A program made the translations under genes and the position numbers. The notes below the pieces were generated by a model. The model had not been told where the DNA came from. It was given only the letters and a program-made list of their open reading frames with translations, and did not search any database. From JAYREN01 sp963663375 (GTDB lineage Bacteria; Acidobacteriota; Holophagae; Holophagales; Holophagaceae): a DNA stretch of 64,000 bases. Below are positions 8,963-17,921 of the stretch, one piece after another; positions within the stretch are counted from its first letter, which is position 1; each line of letters starts with the position of its first letter. Location: NCBI GenBank assembly GCA_963663375.1, contig OY760195.1:3038001-3102000 (forward strand), read 5' to 3'.

Positions 8963-8988
8963 TCGGCCACCCGTAGAGGGGTGGCCGA
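8963..8988 (+). terminator. Terminator-like hairpin
   Basis: A perfect 10-bp stem (TCGGCCACCC / GGGTGGCCGA) with a 6-nt loop, followed by a moderately T-rich run. It is placed after the hemerythrin-rubredoxin gene and before the convergent stomatin gene. Confidence 0.65.
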
Positions 8989-9053
8989 GCTTGATCTTCT
9001 TCACTGATTCGGTGAGGAAGGGCAGCACTCGCCGGGCTAGGCGGCCGCCCGCC

Positions 9054-10046
9054 TCAAACCTCGGGGTTAGGCAGAGGCCGCACGGGCAGCGGGGCCTTGG
9101 GCGCGGGCTGGGCGGGGACGGCGGCGGGGGCAGCAGGGGCGGTCTGGTTCTTGAAGATCTCGGCAACCGCACCCAGGGAGGCCAGGGCGCCACCCACTTC
9201 GGTGGGCAGGAAGATCTTGGTGGCCTTGCCGTCGGCGACCTTTTCGAGGGCCTCCAGGCTGCGGATGGCGATGAGGGCGGCATCCGGCTTGCCCGCGTGG
9301 ATGGCGTTGAAGACCGTTTCGATGCGGAACTTCTCGGCGTCTGCCAGGGTGCGCACGGCCTGGGCCTGACCCTCGGCGCGAATCACGGCGCCCTGCCGAT
9401 CGCCATCGGCCCGCAGGATCTGGCTTTCGCGCTCGCCCTCGGCCTTGAGGATGGCGCTCTGCTTGAAGCCTTCGGATTCCAGAATCGCGGCGCGCTTTTC
9501 GCGCTCGGCCTTCATCTGCTTGGACATGGCGTTGGTGATGTCCGTGGGCGGCTCGATCTTCTGGATCTCCACCCGCACGACCTTCACGCCCCACTCGTCG
9601 GTGGCCTCGTCCAGCACCTGCCGCAGCTGGCCGTTGATCTTTTCACGGCTGGTGAGGGTCTGGTCCAGTTCCATGTCGCCCACGATGTTGCGCAGGTTGG
9701 TCTGGGCCAGCTTCACGGCGGCGTACTGGAAGTTGGCGATGTTGTAGATCACCCGCACAGGGTCGGTGATGCGGAAGTAGATGACGGCGTCCACGGTGAC
9801 GGCGGCGTTGTCCTTGGTGATCACTTCCTGAGGGGGCACATCGATCACCTGTTCGCGGGTATCGACCTTCACGAGGGTCTGGAAGAAGGGCATCACGAAG
9901 ACTAGGCCTGGCTCCCGGGGTGGCGCTGAGTACTTGCCCAGTGTCTCCACCACGGCCTTCTCGAAGGGACGGATGACGTGCAGGGCCTTGGCCGCCAGGA
10001 TCAGCAGGAAGAAGCCTGCGATGAAGAGGAAGAAGAGTTCAGGCAT
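9054..10046 (-). CDS. SPFH/Band 7 (paraslipin, QmcA-like) membrane protein
   Basis: The protein has one N-terminal membrane helix (LFFLFIAGFFLLILAAK), then a Band 7 domain with VIRPFEKAVVETLGKY, DVPPQEVITKDNAAV and VDAVIYFRITDP. A long charged coiled coil with AEGERESQILRADGDRQGAV follows, then an Ala/Pro-rich tail. SPFH proteins form oligomeric rings at the membrane and organise lipid domains or modulate proteases. It follows an NfeD gene by 10 bp, the standard nfeD-stomatin pair. Length (330) is normal. Confidence 0.92.
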   Translation of the reverse strand: MPELFFLFIAGFFLLILAAKALHVIRPFEKAVVETLGKYSAPPREPGLVFVMPFFQTLVKVDTREQVIDVPPQEVITKDNAAVTVDAVIYFRITDPVRVIYNIANFQYAAVKLAQTNLRNIVGDMELDQTLTSREKINGQLRQVLDEATDEWGVKVVRVEIQKIEPPTDITNAMSKQMKAEREKRAAILESEGFKQSAILKAEGERESQILRADGDRQGAVIRAEGQAQAVRTLADAEKFRIETVFNAIHAGKPDAALIAIRSLEALEKVADGKATKIFLPTEVGGALASLGAVAEIFKNQTAPAAPAAVPAQPAPKAPLPVRPLPNPEV

Positions 10047-10056
10047 GGTGCATCTC

Positions 10057-10503
10057 CTAGAGGGACGTGGAATCGGAAGGCAGGCTCACGCGCAGGCGGG
10101 TTCCCACGACTTCGAGGATCTGCACCCAGGTGTCGACGGGAATGGGGTCCTCGGCGATGGCCCGCCAGTGGGCGCCGTTTTCGACCCGGACCTGGCCCTG
10201 GCCGGTGGTGGGGTCGATGGCCTCCACCACCCGCGCCCGGCGCCCCACCATGGCGTCGAGGCCCACGGGGCTGGGGGGGATGCGCTTGAGCCAACGGCGG
10301 GCCAGGGGGGCCACCGCCAGCACCAGGAGCGTGGAAGTGCCGAAGAAGACCGTCCAGGCCCAGATGGGCCCCAGACCCATCCAGGTCACAAGGCCCGCCA
10401 GCAGGGCGCCCACGGCCATGCAGGCGAAGAAGAAGAGACCCGGCGTGATCATCTCGATCAGGAACAGCACCAGGGCTGATAGAACCCACCAGACTGCGGT
10501 CAC
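10057..10503 (-). CDS. NfeD-like short membrane protein
   Basis: A 148-residue protein with three to four closely spaced membrane helices at residues 1-75 (for example ALVLFLIEMITPGLFFFACMA) and a C-terminal OB-fold domain containing DAMVGRRARVVEAID and GQVRVENGAHWRAI, typical of the NfeD soluble domain. It lacks the N-terminal ClpP-like protease of long NfeD. The start is GTG at 10503 with GGAGG six bases upstream; the open frame before it is not needed. It partners with the downstream SPFH protein, probably in membrane-domain quality control. Confidence 0.88.
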   Translation of the reverse strand: MTAVWWVLSALVLFLIEMITPGLFFFACMAVGALLAGLVTWMGLGPIWAWTVFFGTSTLLVLAVAPLARRWLKRIPPSPVGLDAMVGRRARVVEAIDPTTGQGQVRVENGAHWRAIAEDPIPVDTWVQILEVVGTRLRVSLPSDSTSL

Positions 10504-10642
10504 GGTTGCCTCCAGGTCGCTCAGCGAGTGCGCTGGAGTGATGCTAACCCTTTTCCTTGGGTCCCGGGGAGCTGCGCCGCGGAGCCAGCACGCCGTTGAG
10601 CCCAACGGGGCCGGCCAGGGGGGTGAGCAGGATGGCCCCTTC

Positions 10643-10786
10643 CTATTCCAGGGCGCGGTGCCGTCGCCAGGCCTTTTCCAGGCTCACGATGGCAGCGACA
10701 ACTAGGCCCCCGATCCGGCCTCGTGTGGTCCGAAAGGATTCTTCCAGCGAAAGGGCATGCCAGTCAGGCCGAACGTCTTGGCTCAT
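10643..10786 (-). CDS. Possible 47-residue protein overlapping the YqhA-type gene
   Basis: The ATG overlaps the stop codon of the YqhA-type gene by four bases (ATGA), a layout typical of translational coupling. The product begins MSQDVRPDWHALSLEESF and has a short hydrophobic stretch (IGGLVVAAIV). The WHALSxEE motif resembles the N-terminus of cation-transporting P-type ATPases, so this could be a leftover of such a gene, but nothing of an ATPase follows. It may equally be a chance frame. Low confidence. Confidence 0.3.
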   Translation of the reverse strand: MSQDVRPDWHALSLEESFRTTRGRIGGLVVAAIVSLEKAWRRHRALE

Positions 10787-11241
10787 GCGGACTTTTCCGA
10801 AAAACGGTTGAAGGCCAGGAGGGCCATGGTCACCAGGGCAATGGCGGCACCGAACGCCAGCGTTTCCATCGGCTTTTCCCACTGCACCAGACGCTCAACG
10901 AAAACGATGGCCATGACCAGCACCAGGATGCTGGAAATGCGAGTCTTGATGTCATGGAGATTGTGGACGTCCAGCCACTTGGGCAGGTTCAGTTCACCCA
11001 GGAAGAGGTCGTAGAGCCCTACGGCGAAGATGTACAGTCCCGTGGCGATCAGGAACTTGTCCATGAGCTCGATCAGGCGCACGGCCAGCAAGGGTACGTC
11101 TGCCCCGCTGGTGGCGAGGTTCCACAGGAGGAGCCCCGTTTTCCAGGTTCCCCACAGAAATGCCCCCGCAGAGGCCGCTAGGCTGGAGACTACGCCAAGC
11201 ACAACAAGGTAGCGGGAGGACTCAAGCAGGCGTTTTAGCAC
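10783..11241 (-). CDS. YqhA/UPF0114 family membrane protein
   Basis: A 152-residue protein with about four membrane helices: near the N-terminus (YLVVLGVVSSLAASAGAF), in the middle (KFLIATGLYIFAVGLYDLF) and two near the end (SSILVLVMAIVFVERL and a final hydrophobic stretch). The pattern LESSRYLVVLGVVSSL and the GLYDLFLGEL segment match the UPF0114 family, whose function is unknown. The start is GTG at 11241. The stop overlaps a possible 47-residue frame. It is separated by about 160 bp from the thioredoxin gene upstream on the same strand. Confidence 0.8.
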   Translation of the reverse strand: MLKRLLESSRYLVVLGVVSSLAASAGAFLWGTWKTGLLLWNLATSGADVPLLAVRLIELMDKFLIATGLYIFAVGLYDLFLGELNLPKWLDVHNLHDIKTRISSILVLVMAIVFVERLVQWEKPMETLAFGAAIALVTMALLAFNRFSEKSA

Positions 11242-11402
11242 GTCAACACTCCATCCTGGGTTTGGGCTGCACCAGACCCCTCAAATGGTAGATGCTCGCC
11301 ACCCGCTCCGCGCTTATCCCCATCGGTCCAATCTGACCCAAGGGGTCGATGAGATCCCCCGCCCCCCTGAGAATGGCCAGCCGTGGTCGCTGCCCCTGGG
11401 CT

Positions 11403-11978
11403 TCAGGCTCCTGCGGCTTCGAGGGCCTTCACCAGAACATCGGCCTGCTGCACACCCGTGAAGCGCTGGGTGATCTTGCCGTCCTTCAGGATGACCAGGG
11501 TGGGAATGGCCTGGACACCAAAGGGGGCGGCCAGGGCGGGCTCTTCGTCCACGTTGACCTTGGTTACGAGGGCGCGGTAGCCAATGCGGCTGGAGACTTC
11601 GTCGAGGATGGGGCCCTGGGTGCGGCAGGGGCCGCACCAGGGCGCCCAGAAGTCGATGAGCACGGGCTTCTCCTGAGCCTTGATCTTGTCGAAGGCACCG
11701 GCGGTGAGATGGATGACGTTGGCGGCAGACACGGGAGACTCCTTGGGAAGAGACGTGGAAGGTGTTGCGGCAGAGGACTCCGAAGCCTTTGGCTTGGAAC
11801 CCCCGGCGAGGGTGAAGAGGAGGCCTACAACGACGCCGTAGGTGATGGCGCGCAGGGGCGTGGCGGTGAGGGGGCAGGCGCCGGTGCGACAGCCCACTAG
11901 CTTGTGGTAGGCAAAGCCCAGGCTGCCCCCCACCAGGACGCCGATCAGCACGCGCTTGAGATCGAAGGGAAGAGTCAT
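11403..11978 (-). CDS. DUF6132-thioredoxin fusion
   Basis: Residues 1-55 form a two-helix membrane segment with VGCRTGACPLT, which resembles the DUF6132 family (GCxxGxCP between helices). A Ser/Thr/Pro linker follows. Residues 85-191 are a thioredoxin domain with the redox motif WCGPC in FWAPWCGPCRTQGP and the cis-proline IPTLVILKDG. The domain is probably membrane-anchored; its side depends on topology, which I cannot fix. The ATG at 11978 lies two bases after the DUF2892 stop codon, so the two are co-translated at the end of the RND operon. A role in thiol or sulfur redox handling is inferred. Confidence 0.85.
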   Translation of the reverse strand: MTLPFDLKRVLIGVLVGGSLGFAYHKLVGCRTGACPLTATPLRAITYGVVVGLLFTLAGGSKPKASESSAATPSTSLPKESPVSAANVIHLTAGAFDKIKAQEKPVLIDFWAPWCGPCRTQGPILDEVSSRIGYRALVTKVNVDEEPALAAPFGVQAIPTLVILKDGKITQRFTGVQQADVLVKALEAAGA

Positions 11979-11980
11979 GC

Positions 11981-12193
11981 TCAACCCTTCAGGCCGCAGG
12001 CGCCCTGGGTGGAAACCCCTAGCTTGGCGAGGATGCTGGACATCAAGCACCAGTTGGTGAGGCCGCTCTGGAGGAGATTGGCGCCCACGAAAGCTGTGAG
12101 CCAGAGCCAGTTAGGGCTGTGCCAGTGGGCCAGGGCCAGACTGGCCAGGATCATGGTGCCGGCGGCGGAGTGGACGATACGATCGACGTTCAT
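11981..12193 (-). CDS. DUF2892 (YgaP-type) small membrane protein
   Basis: A 70-residue protein with two hydrophobic segments and the family pattern: NVDRIVHSAAGTMIL at the start, then a WLWLTAFVGANLLQSGLTNWC stretch (read in two halves) and ILAKLGV at the end. DUF2892 domains often accompany rhodanese or thioredoxin proteins in sulfur-related or ArsR-controlled operons. It lies directly before the thioredoxin fusion and about 100 bp after the RND gene, with a long inverted repeat in between. Confidence 0.82.
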   Translation of the reverse strand: MNVDRIVHSAAGTMILASLALAHWHSPNWLWLTAFVGANLLQSGLTNWCLMSSILAKLGVSTQGACGLKG

Positions 12194-12220
12194 TGGTTGC
12201 TCCTTGGGGAAAACAAACAG

Positions 12221-12288
12221 TCCACGGATTCACACGGATGAACACTGATGACTGCTGGTTGCTTTTCATCCGTGTGTATCCGTGGACC
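12221..12288. repeat. Long intergenic inverted repeat (REP-like)
   Basis: Two 22-bp arms at 12221-12242 and 12267-12288 match at 21 of 22 positions as reverse complements, with a 24-nt loop. The arms carry TCCACGGATTCACACGGAT and its complement. It lies between the RND gene and the DUF2892 gene, where it could act as a terminator or a 3' stabiliser that lowers downstream expression, or be a dispersed repeat. Confidence 0.8.
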
Positions 12289-12291
12289 CTT

Positions 12292-15200
12292 TCAGTTGGT
12301 TGAGGAAGCGCCTTGCCGCTGCAGTTCTGCCGCGCGGCCCCGACGGGCGACGAGGAAGTACAGAACGGGCACGGCGATGCGGGAGAGCAGGGTGGCGGCC
12401 ACTTCACCGGCCATGAGGCTGATGGCGAGGCCCTGGAAGATGGGATCGGCGAGCATGATGGCGCTGCCCACGAGCACGGCGCTGGCGGTGAGGAGCATGG
12501 GGCGGAAGCGCACCACACCGGCCTCTTCCACCGCTAGGGCGAGGGGCATGCCTTCCTTCAGTTTCAGCTCGATGAAATCCACCAGGATGATGCTGTTGCG
12601 CACGATGATGCCCGCACCGGCGATGAAGCCGATCATGCTCGTGGCCGTGAAGAAGGCACCCATGAGGCCGTGGGCCGGGATGATGCCGATGAGCGAGAGG
12701 GGGATGGGCACCAGGATCACCCAGGGTACCTGGAAGCTCTCGAACCAGCCCACCACCAGGATGTAGATGAGCACCAGCACGGCCGCGAAGGCGATGCCGA
12801 GATCCCGGAAGACCTCCAGGGTGATATGCCATTCGCCGTCCCACTTCATCACCAGGTTCTCGGTGTTGTCGGGGTGGGCCAGGCCCAGGCGGGCCACGGG
12901 TTTCCCATCCGAGCCCTTGAGGCCGTCGATCTTCTTGTTGAGGGCTGCCAGGGCATAAACGGGACTCTCGATGGTGCCCGCCAGATCTCCCAGCACGTAG
13001 GACACGGGCATCAGGTTCTTGTGGAAGATGTCGGCCTGTTCGCGACCTTCCTGCACGCGCACCAGCTCGGAGAGGGGCACGGGGCCGCGCATCCCAGGGA
13101 CGGTCATCTGAAGCATCTGCTCCAGGCGCTGGCGCTGGGTACCCGCCAGCTGAAGGATCACGGGCACCTGGGTGGAACCCTGCTGCACATGGAAGCTGCC
13201 GGCCGTGTGGCCGTTGCCCGCCATGTACAGGGTCTGGATGACGTGAGCGGGGGCGACGCCGTGGAGGGCGGCCTTCTCGCGGTCCAGCACCAGGCTGATC
13301 TTGGGGCTGGTGGGATTGAGGGTGGAATCCACATCCACCACGCCGTCCACGCTGCGGAAGGCCTGCTCGACCTCGGTCGCGAAGCGCACCCGCTCGGCTT
13401 CCGTGGGGCCGTATACCTCGGCCACCAGGGTATCCATGACGGGCGGCCCCGGCGGGATCTCCACGATCTTAAACCTCGTGCCGTCAGGCATCGACAGCTT
13501 CTTCAGTTCAGGGCGCAGCCGCACGGCGATGGCGTGGCTCTGCTCTTTGCGGTCGCCCTTGCCCACCAGGTTGACCTGGACATCCACCATCTGCGCTTCC
13601 TGGCGCAGGAAGCTGTGGCGCACCATGCCCACGAAGGTGAAGGGCGCGGCCTCGCCCGCGTAGACCTGGACATCGCGCACCACGGGTTCCTGCAGCAGGC
13701 GGCGGGCCACGCTCTGACCCAGGGCCAGGGCATCTTCCTTGGGGGTTCCGGTAGGCAGATCCAGCTGCACCATGAATTCGGACTTGTTGTCGAAGGGCAG
13801 CATCTTCACCTTCACCGCGCCGAAGCCCACCAGGGCCATGGCTCCGCCCAGCAGCACGAGCACGCCCGCGAAGAAGGCCCAGCGCACTTTGGCACTGGAG
13901 AGCAGGGCGTGCATGATGCGGCGATAGAGGCGAGTGCTCCAGGTATCGGGAGCGGTCTCGTCCGCGAGGGTGGTCTCATGCTCGGGCCCGTGGACGGGCT
14001 CGGGGGCTGCGTTCTCCTCGGTGGCGGGATGCAGGCCGCTGGCATCGGTCTCCGGGAGATGGGCCTCGTGCTTGAAGATCTTGAGGCTGGCCCAGGGGCT
14101 GATGACGAAGGCGATCACTAGGCTGAACAGCATCGCCACGCTGGCGCCCACGGGGATGGGGCGCATGTAGGGGCCCATGAGGCCGCGCACGAAGGCCATG
14201 GGCAGGATCGCCGCGATGACCGCGAAGGTGGCCAGGATGGTGGGGTTGCCCACTTCGTCCACCGCATCCACCACGATCTTGGCGAAGCTGCGGGCAGGGC
14301 CCGGCAGATGGATGTGCCGGTGGATGTTCTCCACCACCACGATGGCGTCGTCCACCAGGATGCCGATGGAGAAGATCAGGCTGAAGAGGGTCACGCGATT
14401 CAGCGTGTAGCCATTGAGGTAGCTGATGAGCAAGGTGAGGGCCAGGGTGACGGGCACCGCGATGCCCACCACCACTGCCGAGCGCCAGCCCATGGCTAGC
14501 CCGATGAGGGCGATCACGCTGAGGGTGGCGATGAGGAGGTGCTCGATGAGCTCGTTGCTCTTGTCCCCGGCGGTCTCCCCGTAGTTGCGGGTGACCGTCA
14601 CCTTGAGATCCTTAGGGATGAGGTTGCCCCGCAGGGCTTCCACCTTCTTCAGCACATCCTCGGCCAGGGCCGTGGCATTGCTGCCCATGCGCTTGGAGAG
14701 GGTGAGGGTGATGGCGGGATTGAATCCCTCGGCCTGGGTGCCATGGAGCACGATGAGGGGCTCGGGCTCGGGTCCATCGGTGACCCGGGCCACATCCCCC
14801 AGGTAGATGGGGCGGCCATTCTTCACGGAGACCACGAGGCGCTTCAGTTCCGAGGCTTCCAGCACGAAGCCCGAGGCTTCGACAACGGTGCGCCTGCCGC
14901 CATCCACCAGGGCGCCTGCGGGAAGCTGGCTCTCGGCGGTCTGAAGGGCGGGCTGCAGCTCGCCCAGGCTCATGCCCAGGGCGCGCAGTTTCTCGGGATC
15001 GGGCTCGATGCGCACCATGCGCTTGGCGCCGCCGATGACCTTGACCTGGGCGGTGCTGGGCACGGCGCTCAGTTCACGAGCGAGCGCTTCTCCCATCGTT
15101 CGGAGTTGCCCTGGGGTCTGGTTCTGCCCGTGGAGTGTCAGGCCCAGGAAGGGCACATCGTCGATGGTGAGCAGGCGCACGATGGGTTTCATCGCTCCGC

Positions 15201-15582
15201 TGGGCAGCATGTCGGCGTTGGCCGCCAGCTCCTGGTGGATCTTCACCAGGCTGGGCTCCTGGGGTTCATTCACCTTGAAGCGCACGGTGATCAGGGCCAC
15301 GTTGGGGCGGCTGGTGCTGTAGAGGTACTCCACGCCGGGGATGCCCCAGAGGCGTTTCTCCAGGGGCGTAGTGATCTGACTCTCGATCTCCTTGGGGCTC
15401 GCGCCGGGCATGGGGACGTAGATGTCCACCATGGGCACGATGATCTGGGGTTCCTCCTCCCGGGGGGTGAGCGAGACCGCCAGGATGCCCAGCAGCAGCG
15501 AGGCGAAAACGATGAGGGGGGTAAGTTTGCTGCGGAGGAAGGTCTTGGCGAGGCGACCCGCGATGCCGAGGTTCTCACTCAT
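12292..15582 (-). CDS. RND efflux transporter, inner-membrane permease
   Basis: A 1096-residue AcrB/MexB-type proton antiporter that moves substrates from periplasm or inner membrane into an outer-membrane channel. It has the usual duplicated plan: N-terminal helix (LTPLIVFASLLLGILAVSL), a large periplasmic loop, helices 2-6 with the proton-relay aspartates in ILVDDAIVVVENI, then a second half. An unusual, highly acidic cytoplasmic linker of about 60 residues (around 500-560, rich in Glu, His and Pro) joins the halves. Its start overlaps the adaptor stop by four bases. Substrates are not predictable. Confidence 0.93.
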   Translation of the reverse strand: MSENLGIAGRLAKTFLRSKLTPLIVFASLLLGILAVSLTPREEEPQIIVPMVDIYVPMPGASPKEIESQITTPLEKRLWGIPGVEYLYSTSRPNVALITVRFKVNEPQEPSLVKIHQELAANADMLPSGAMKPIVRLLTIDDVPFLGLTLHGQNQTPGQLRTMGEALARELSAVPSTAQVKVIGGAKRMVRIEPDPEKLRALGMSLGELQPALQTAESQLPAGALVDGGRRTVVEASGFVLEASELKRLVVSVKNGRPIYLGDVARVTDGPEPEPLIVLHGTQAEGFNPAITLTLSKRMGSNATALAEDVLKKVEALRGNLIPKDLKVTVTRNYGETAGDKSNELIEHLLIATLSVIALIGLAMGWRSAVVVGIAVPVTLALTLLISYLNGYTLNRVTLFSLIFSIGILVDDAIVVVENIHRHIHLPGPARSFAKIVVDAVDEVGNPTILATFAVIAAILPMAFVRGLMGPYMRPIPVGASVAMLFSLVIAFVISPWASLKIFKHEAHLPETDASGLHPATEENAAPEPVHGPEHETTLADETAPDTWSTRLYRRIMHALLSSAKVRWAFFAGVLVLLGGAMALVGFGAVKVKMLPFDNKSEFMVQLDLPTGTPKEDALALGQSVARRLLQEPVVRDVQVYAGEAAPFTFVGMVRHSFLRQEAQMVDVQVNLVGKGDRKEQSHAIAVRLRPELKKLSMPDGTRFKIVEIPPGPPVMDTLVAEVYGPTEAERVRFATEVEQAFRSVDGVVDVDSTLNPTSPKISLVLDREKAALHGVAPAHVIQTLYMAGNGHTAGSFHVQQGSTQVPVILQLAGTQRQRLEQMLQMTVPGMRGPVPLSELVRVQEGREQADIFHKNLMPVSYVLGDLAGTIESPVYALAALNKKIDGLKGSDGKPVARLGLAHPDNTENLVMKWDGEWHITLEVFRDLGIAFAAVLVLIYILVVGWFESFQVPWVILVPIPLSLIGIIPAHGLMGAFFTATSMIGFIAGAGIIVRNSIILVDFIELKLKEGMPLALAVEEAGVVRFRPMLLTASAVLVGSAIMLADPIFQGLAISLMAGEVAATLLSRIAVPVLYFLVARRGRAAELQRQGASSTN

Positions 15583-16592
15583 TTCAGCACCTCAATGGGC
15601 TGGCCATCCCTGAGGTTGCCCGGGGCATCGATCATGGCCTCGCCCTTGGCGAGCCCGGCCCGCACGGGGATCCGGTCACCCTGGGCCTCGCCCAGGCTGA
15701 GCCACCGCAGTTCCGCCTTGCCATCCTTGGCGATGAAGACACCGTTCAGTTCGCCCCGTTGGATGAGGGCGCTCTTGGCCACGAAGAGTCCTTCGGCGGT
15801 CTTGACCATCCCCGGCAACTTCAGGCGACCGAAGGCACCGGAGCGGAGGGCCTCGCCGCCCTTGGTGATGCGGGCACGAATGGCGCCCCGGTGGGAAACG
15901 GGATCGCCGCCGGTGGAAAGGCCGATGATCTGGGTGAGGCCGGTCTTGCCTTCCACCTCGAAGGGCAGGCTCTGGCCGATCTTCAGGCCCTTGGCCTCGG
16001 TCTCCGAGATGCTGCCTGTGAATTCCAGGGCGCCGTGGCCCTCCATTTCCACCAAGGGCATTCCTGGGCCAACAAAATCGCCCTCGTTGACGCGTCGAGC
16101 CTGTACTACGCCCGAGAAGGGGGCGCGGATCTGGGTGTAGCCGATATTGGCCTTCACGCCCGCCAGGGCTGCGTTGGCCTGGGCGAGCTGGACGTTCGCC
16201 TGATCCATTTCTGCCTGGATGGCCGCGTTCTGTTTGGCCAGATTTTCGATGCGCTTGGCCTGGGTAGTGGCCGCCGCCACGGCGGTCTCCGCCGCCCGGA
16301 GGCCGCCCTGGAGATCCTCGTCGCTGAGGCTCACCAGCAGGGCGCCCGCGCCGACGTGCTGACCTTCCGTGACGTAAACCTTCTTCACGGACGCCGCCAG
16401 GCGCGTGGCCAGGGTGGCCCGCTGGGTGGCGGTCAAGTTCACGGCCACCCAACCCGTCTGGGTCGTGTCCGAATCCGCGGCCAGGCGCACCTGGGCCGTG
16501 GGCAGGGCAGGGGCCTTGGCCGTTTCGTGGCTGCCGCAGCCGAGGCCTGCCAGGGCGAGGGTGAGGGCGGAGAGGATGAGGATGGGCTTCAT
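15579..16592 (-). CDS. RND efflux periplasmic adaptor (membrane fusion lipoprotein)
   Basis: A 337-residue membrane fusion protein linking the RND pump to TolC. The N-terminus has a lipoprotein signal (LALAGLGC, cysteine near residue 19). A barrel-sandwich half follows (VYVTEGQHVGAGALLVSLSD), a coiled-coil hairpin (AKQNAAIQAEMDQANVQLAQ), the second lipoyl half (APFSGVVQARRVNEGDFVG) and beta domains. It lies four bases after the TolC gene and overlaps the RND gene by four bases. Confidence 0.92.
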   Translation of the reverse strand: MKPILILSALTLALAGLGCGSHETAKAPALPTAQVRLAADSDTTQTGWVAVNLTATQRATLATRLAASVKKVYVTEGQHVGAGALLVSLSDEDLQGGLRAAETAVAAATTQAKRIENLAKQNAAIQAEMDQANVQLAQANAALAGVKANIGYTQIRAPFSGVVQARRVNEGDFVGPGMPLVEMEGHGALEFTGSISETEAKGLKIGQSLPFEVEGKTGLTQIIGLSTGGDPVSHRGAIRARITKGGEALRSGAFGRLKLPGMVKTAEGLFVAKSALIQRGELNGVFIAKDGKAELRWLSLGEAQGDRIPVRAGLAKGEAMIDAPGNLRDGQPIEVLK

Positions 16593-16596
16593 GGAA

Positions 16597-17895
16597 CTAC
16601 TCCTTTACGTTTTCGATGGGTTGGCCCAGGGCCAAGGCGAGCTGGGCCTGGCCCAGGCGGCGGTCGAGCAGGCTGGCGAGGAGAAGAGTACGAGCGCCCG
16701 TGAGGCTGCTTTCGGCATCCAGGACTTCCACCAAGGGGAGTAAGCCTTCCCGGTGGCGGGCGGTGCGGATGGCCCGCACGGATTCACTGGCCTCCACGGC
16801 CGTTTTCGCAAACGCGATCTTGGATTCGGCGGTCTGGATGGTGCGGCGGGCCTCTTCGACCTCGCGGCTGGCCTGGGCTTCCTGCCACTTGGCACCGAAT
16901 TCCGCAGCGCGAGCTGCAGCGCGGGCGGCGCTCAACTTCTGGGTGTCGAACCAGGAAAAGGTCCACTTGGCGCCCAGCGAAAGGGTGGTCCAGTTGCCGC
17001 CGCTGTTCCAGGACTGGCGCATGGTGCCGACGGTGGCCTGGAGGCCCACCTCGGGCTTCAGGCTGCCTTGGGCGGCCTTGACGCCTTCCCGGGCGGCCTG
17101 GGCCTGGGCCTGGGTGGCCTGCACATCGCCCCGAAGGCCTGCGCCAGAGGCTGGCTCGGAGGTCGTCTCCATGGGCGTGCTGAGGGTGGCGGTGGAGACA
17201 TCGCTGCCCAGCAGGAGGGCCAGCCCGGAGCGCGTCGAGGCCAGCCGAGCCTTGGCTTCCACCACACCGGCTTCGGACTGGGCGCGGTAGGCGCGGGTGC
17301 GATCGCCTTCGGACTTGAGCATCAACCCCTGTTCCACCCGGGCGAGGACGAAGCGTTCCGTCTCCTGGGCCTGCTTGAGGGTGTCTTCCGCGAAGCGCAG
17401 GGCCTGCTCGGCCACCTGGGCGCCGAAGTAGGCCTGGGTGATGGCGAAGGCCACCTGCTGCTTGCGGTGGGCCTGGCTCGCACCTTCGGCCCCGGCCAGG
17501 GCGGCCCCGGCCCGCCGCGCGGCGTCCAGGCGGCCACCGGCATAAAGGGGCTGGCTCAGGGTGAGGGTCGCGCCGGTGCCCGAGATGGCGTCCGGGTGGT
17601 TCAGCCGGTCGGGGAGAAAATCCATCTGGCTGATGCGGGCCTGATCGAGCTTGGTGCCGAAGGCCATCATGGGCTCATCTGTGCGCAGGTACCCCACGCT
17701 CAGGGTGGCCGTGGGCAGGCGCAGTCCACGCATGGCCTGGGCCTCAGCCTGGGCCTTGGCGACCATGGCCTCTCCGGCCTGGAGCCCCGCCTGCTTGGCC
17801 CAGGCGGTGCGGATGGCGTCCTGGATGCTCAGGGGCGTCTGGGCCTGCAGGGCCAGGGTGGCTACGGGCAACAAAAAAATCAAACGATCAACCAT
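16597..17895 (-). CDS. TolC-family outer membrane efflux protein
   Basis: A 432-residue outer-membrane channel. A short signal peptide (MVDRLIFLLPVATLALQAQ) precedes two repeated helical-barrel units rich in Ala, Glu and Gln, with the typical LSQPLYAGGRLDAARRAGAA and ARVEQGLMLKSEGDRTRAY segments. The ATG at 17895 is chosen because AAGGAG lies nine bases upstream and the signal peptide starts there. It is the first structural gene of the pump operon, 26 bp after the ArsR regulator. Confidence 0.9.
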   Translation of the reverse strand: MVDRLIFLLPVATLALQAQTPLSIQDAIRTAWAKQAGLQAGEAMVAKAQAEAQAMRGLRLPTATLSVGYLRTDEPMMAFGTKLDQARISQMDFLPDRLNHPDAISGTGATLTLSQPLYAGGRLDAARRAGAALAGAEGASQAHRKQQVAFAITQAYFGAQVAEQALRFAEDTLKQAQETERFVLARVEQGLMLKSEGDRTRAYRAQSEAGVVEAKARLASTRSGLALLLGSDVSTATLSTPMETTSEPASGAGLRGDVQATQAQAQAAREGVKAAQGSLKPEVGLQATVGTMRQSWNSGGNWTTLSLGAKWTFSWFDTQKLSAARAAARAAEFGAKWQEAQASREVEEARRTIQTAESKIAFAKTAVEASESVRAIRTARHREGLLPLVEVLDAESSLTGARTLLLASLLDRRLGQAQLALALGQPIENVKE

Positions 17896-17921
17896 ACAGG
17901 CATACTCCTTTGCAAAAAAAA

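Noticed and set aside
11246..11402. Minus-strand stretch reading ILRGAGDLIDPLGQIGPMG and ending one base before the YqhA-type start
   Set aside because: It looks mildly coding, but there is no suitable start after the thioredoxin stop except an ATG giving 27 codons, and no family match; left as unexplained.
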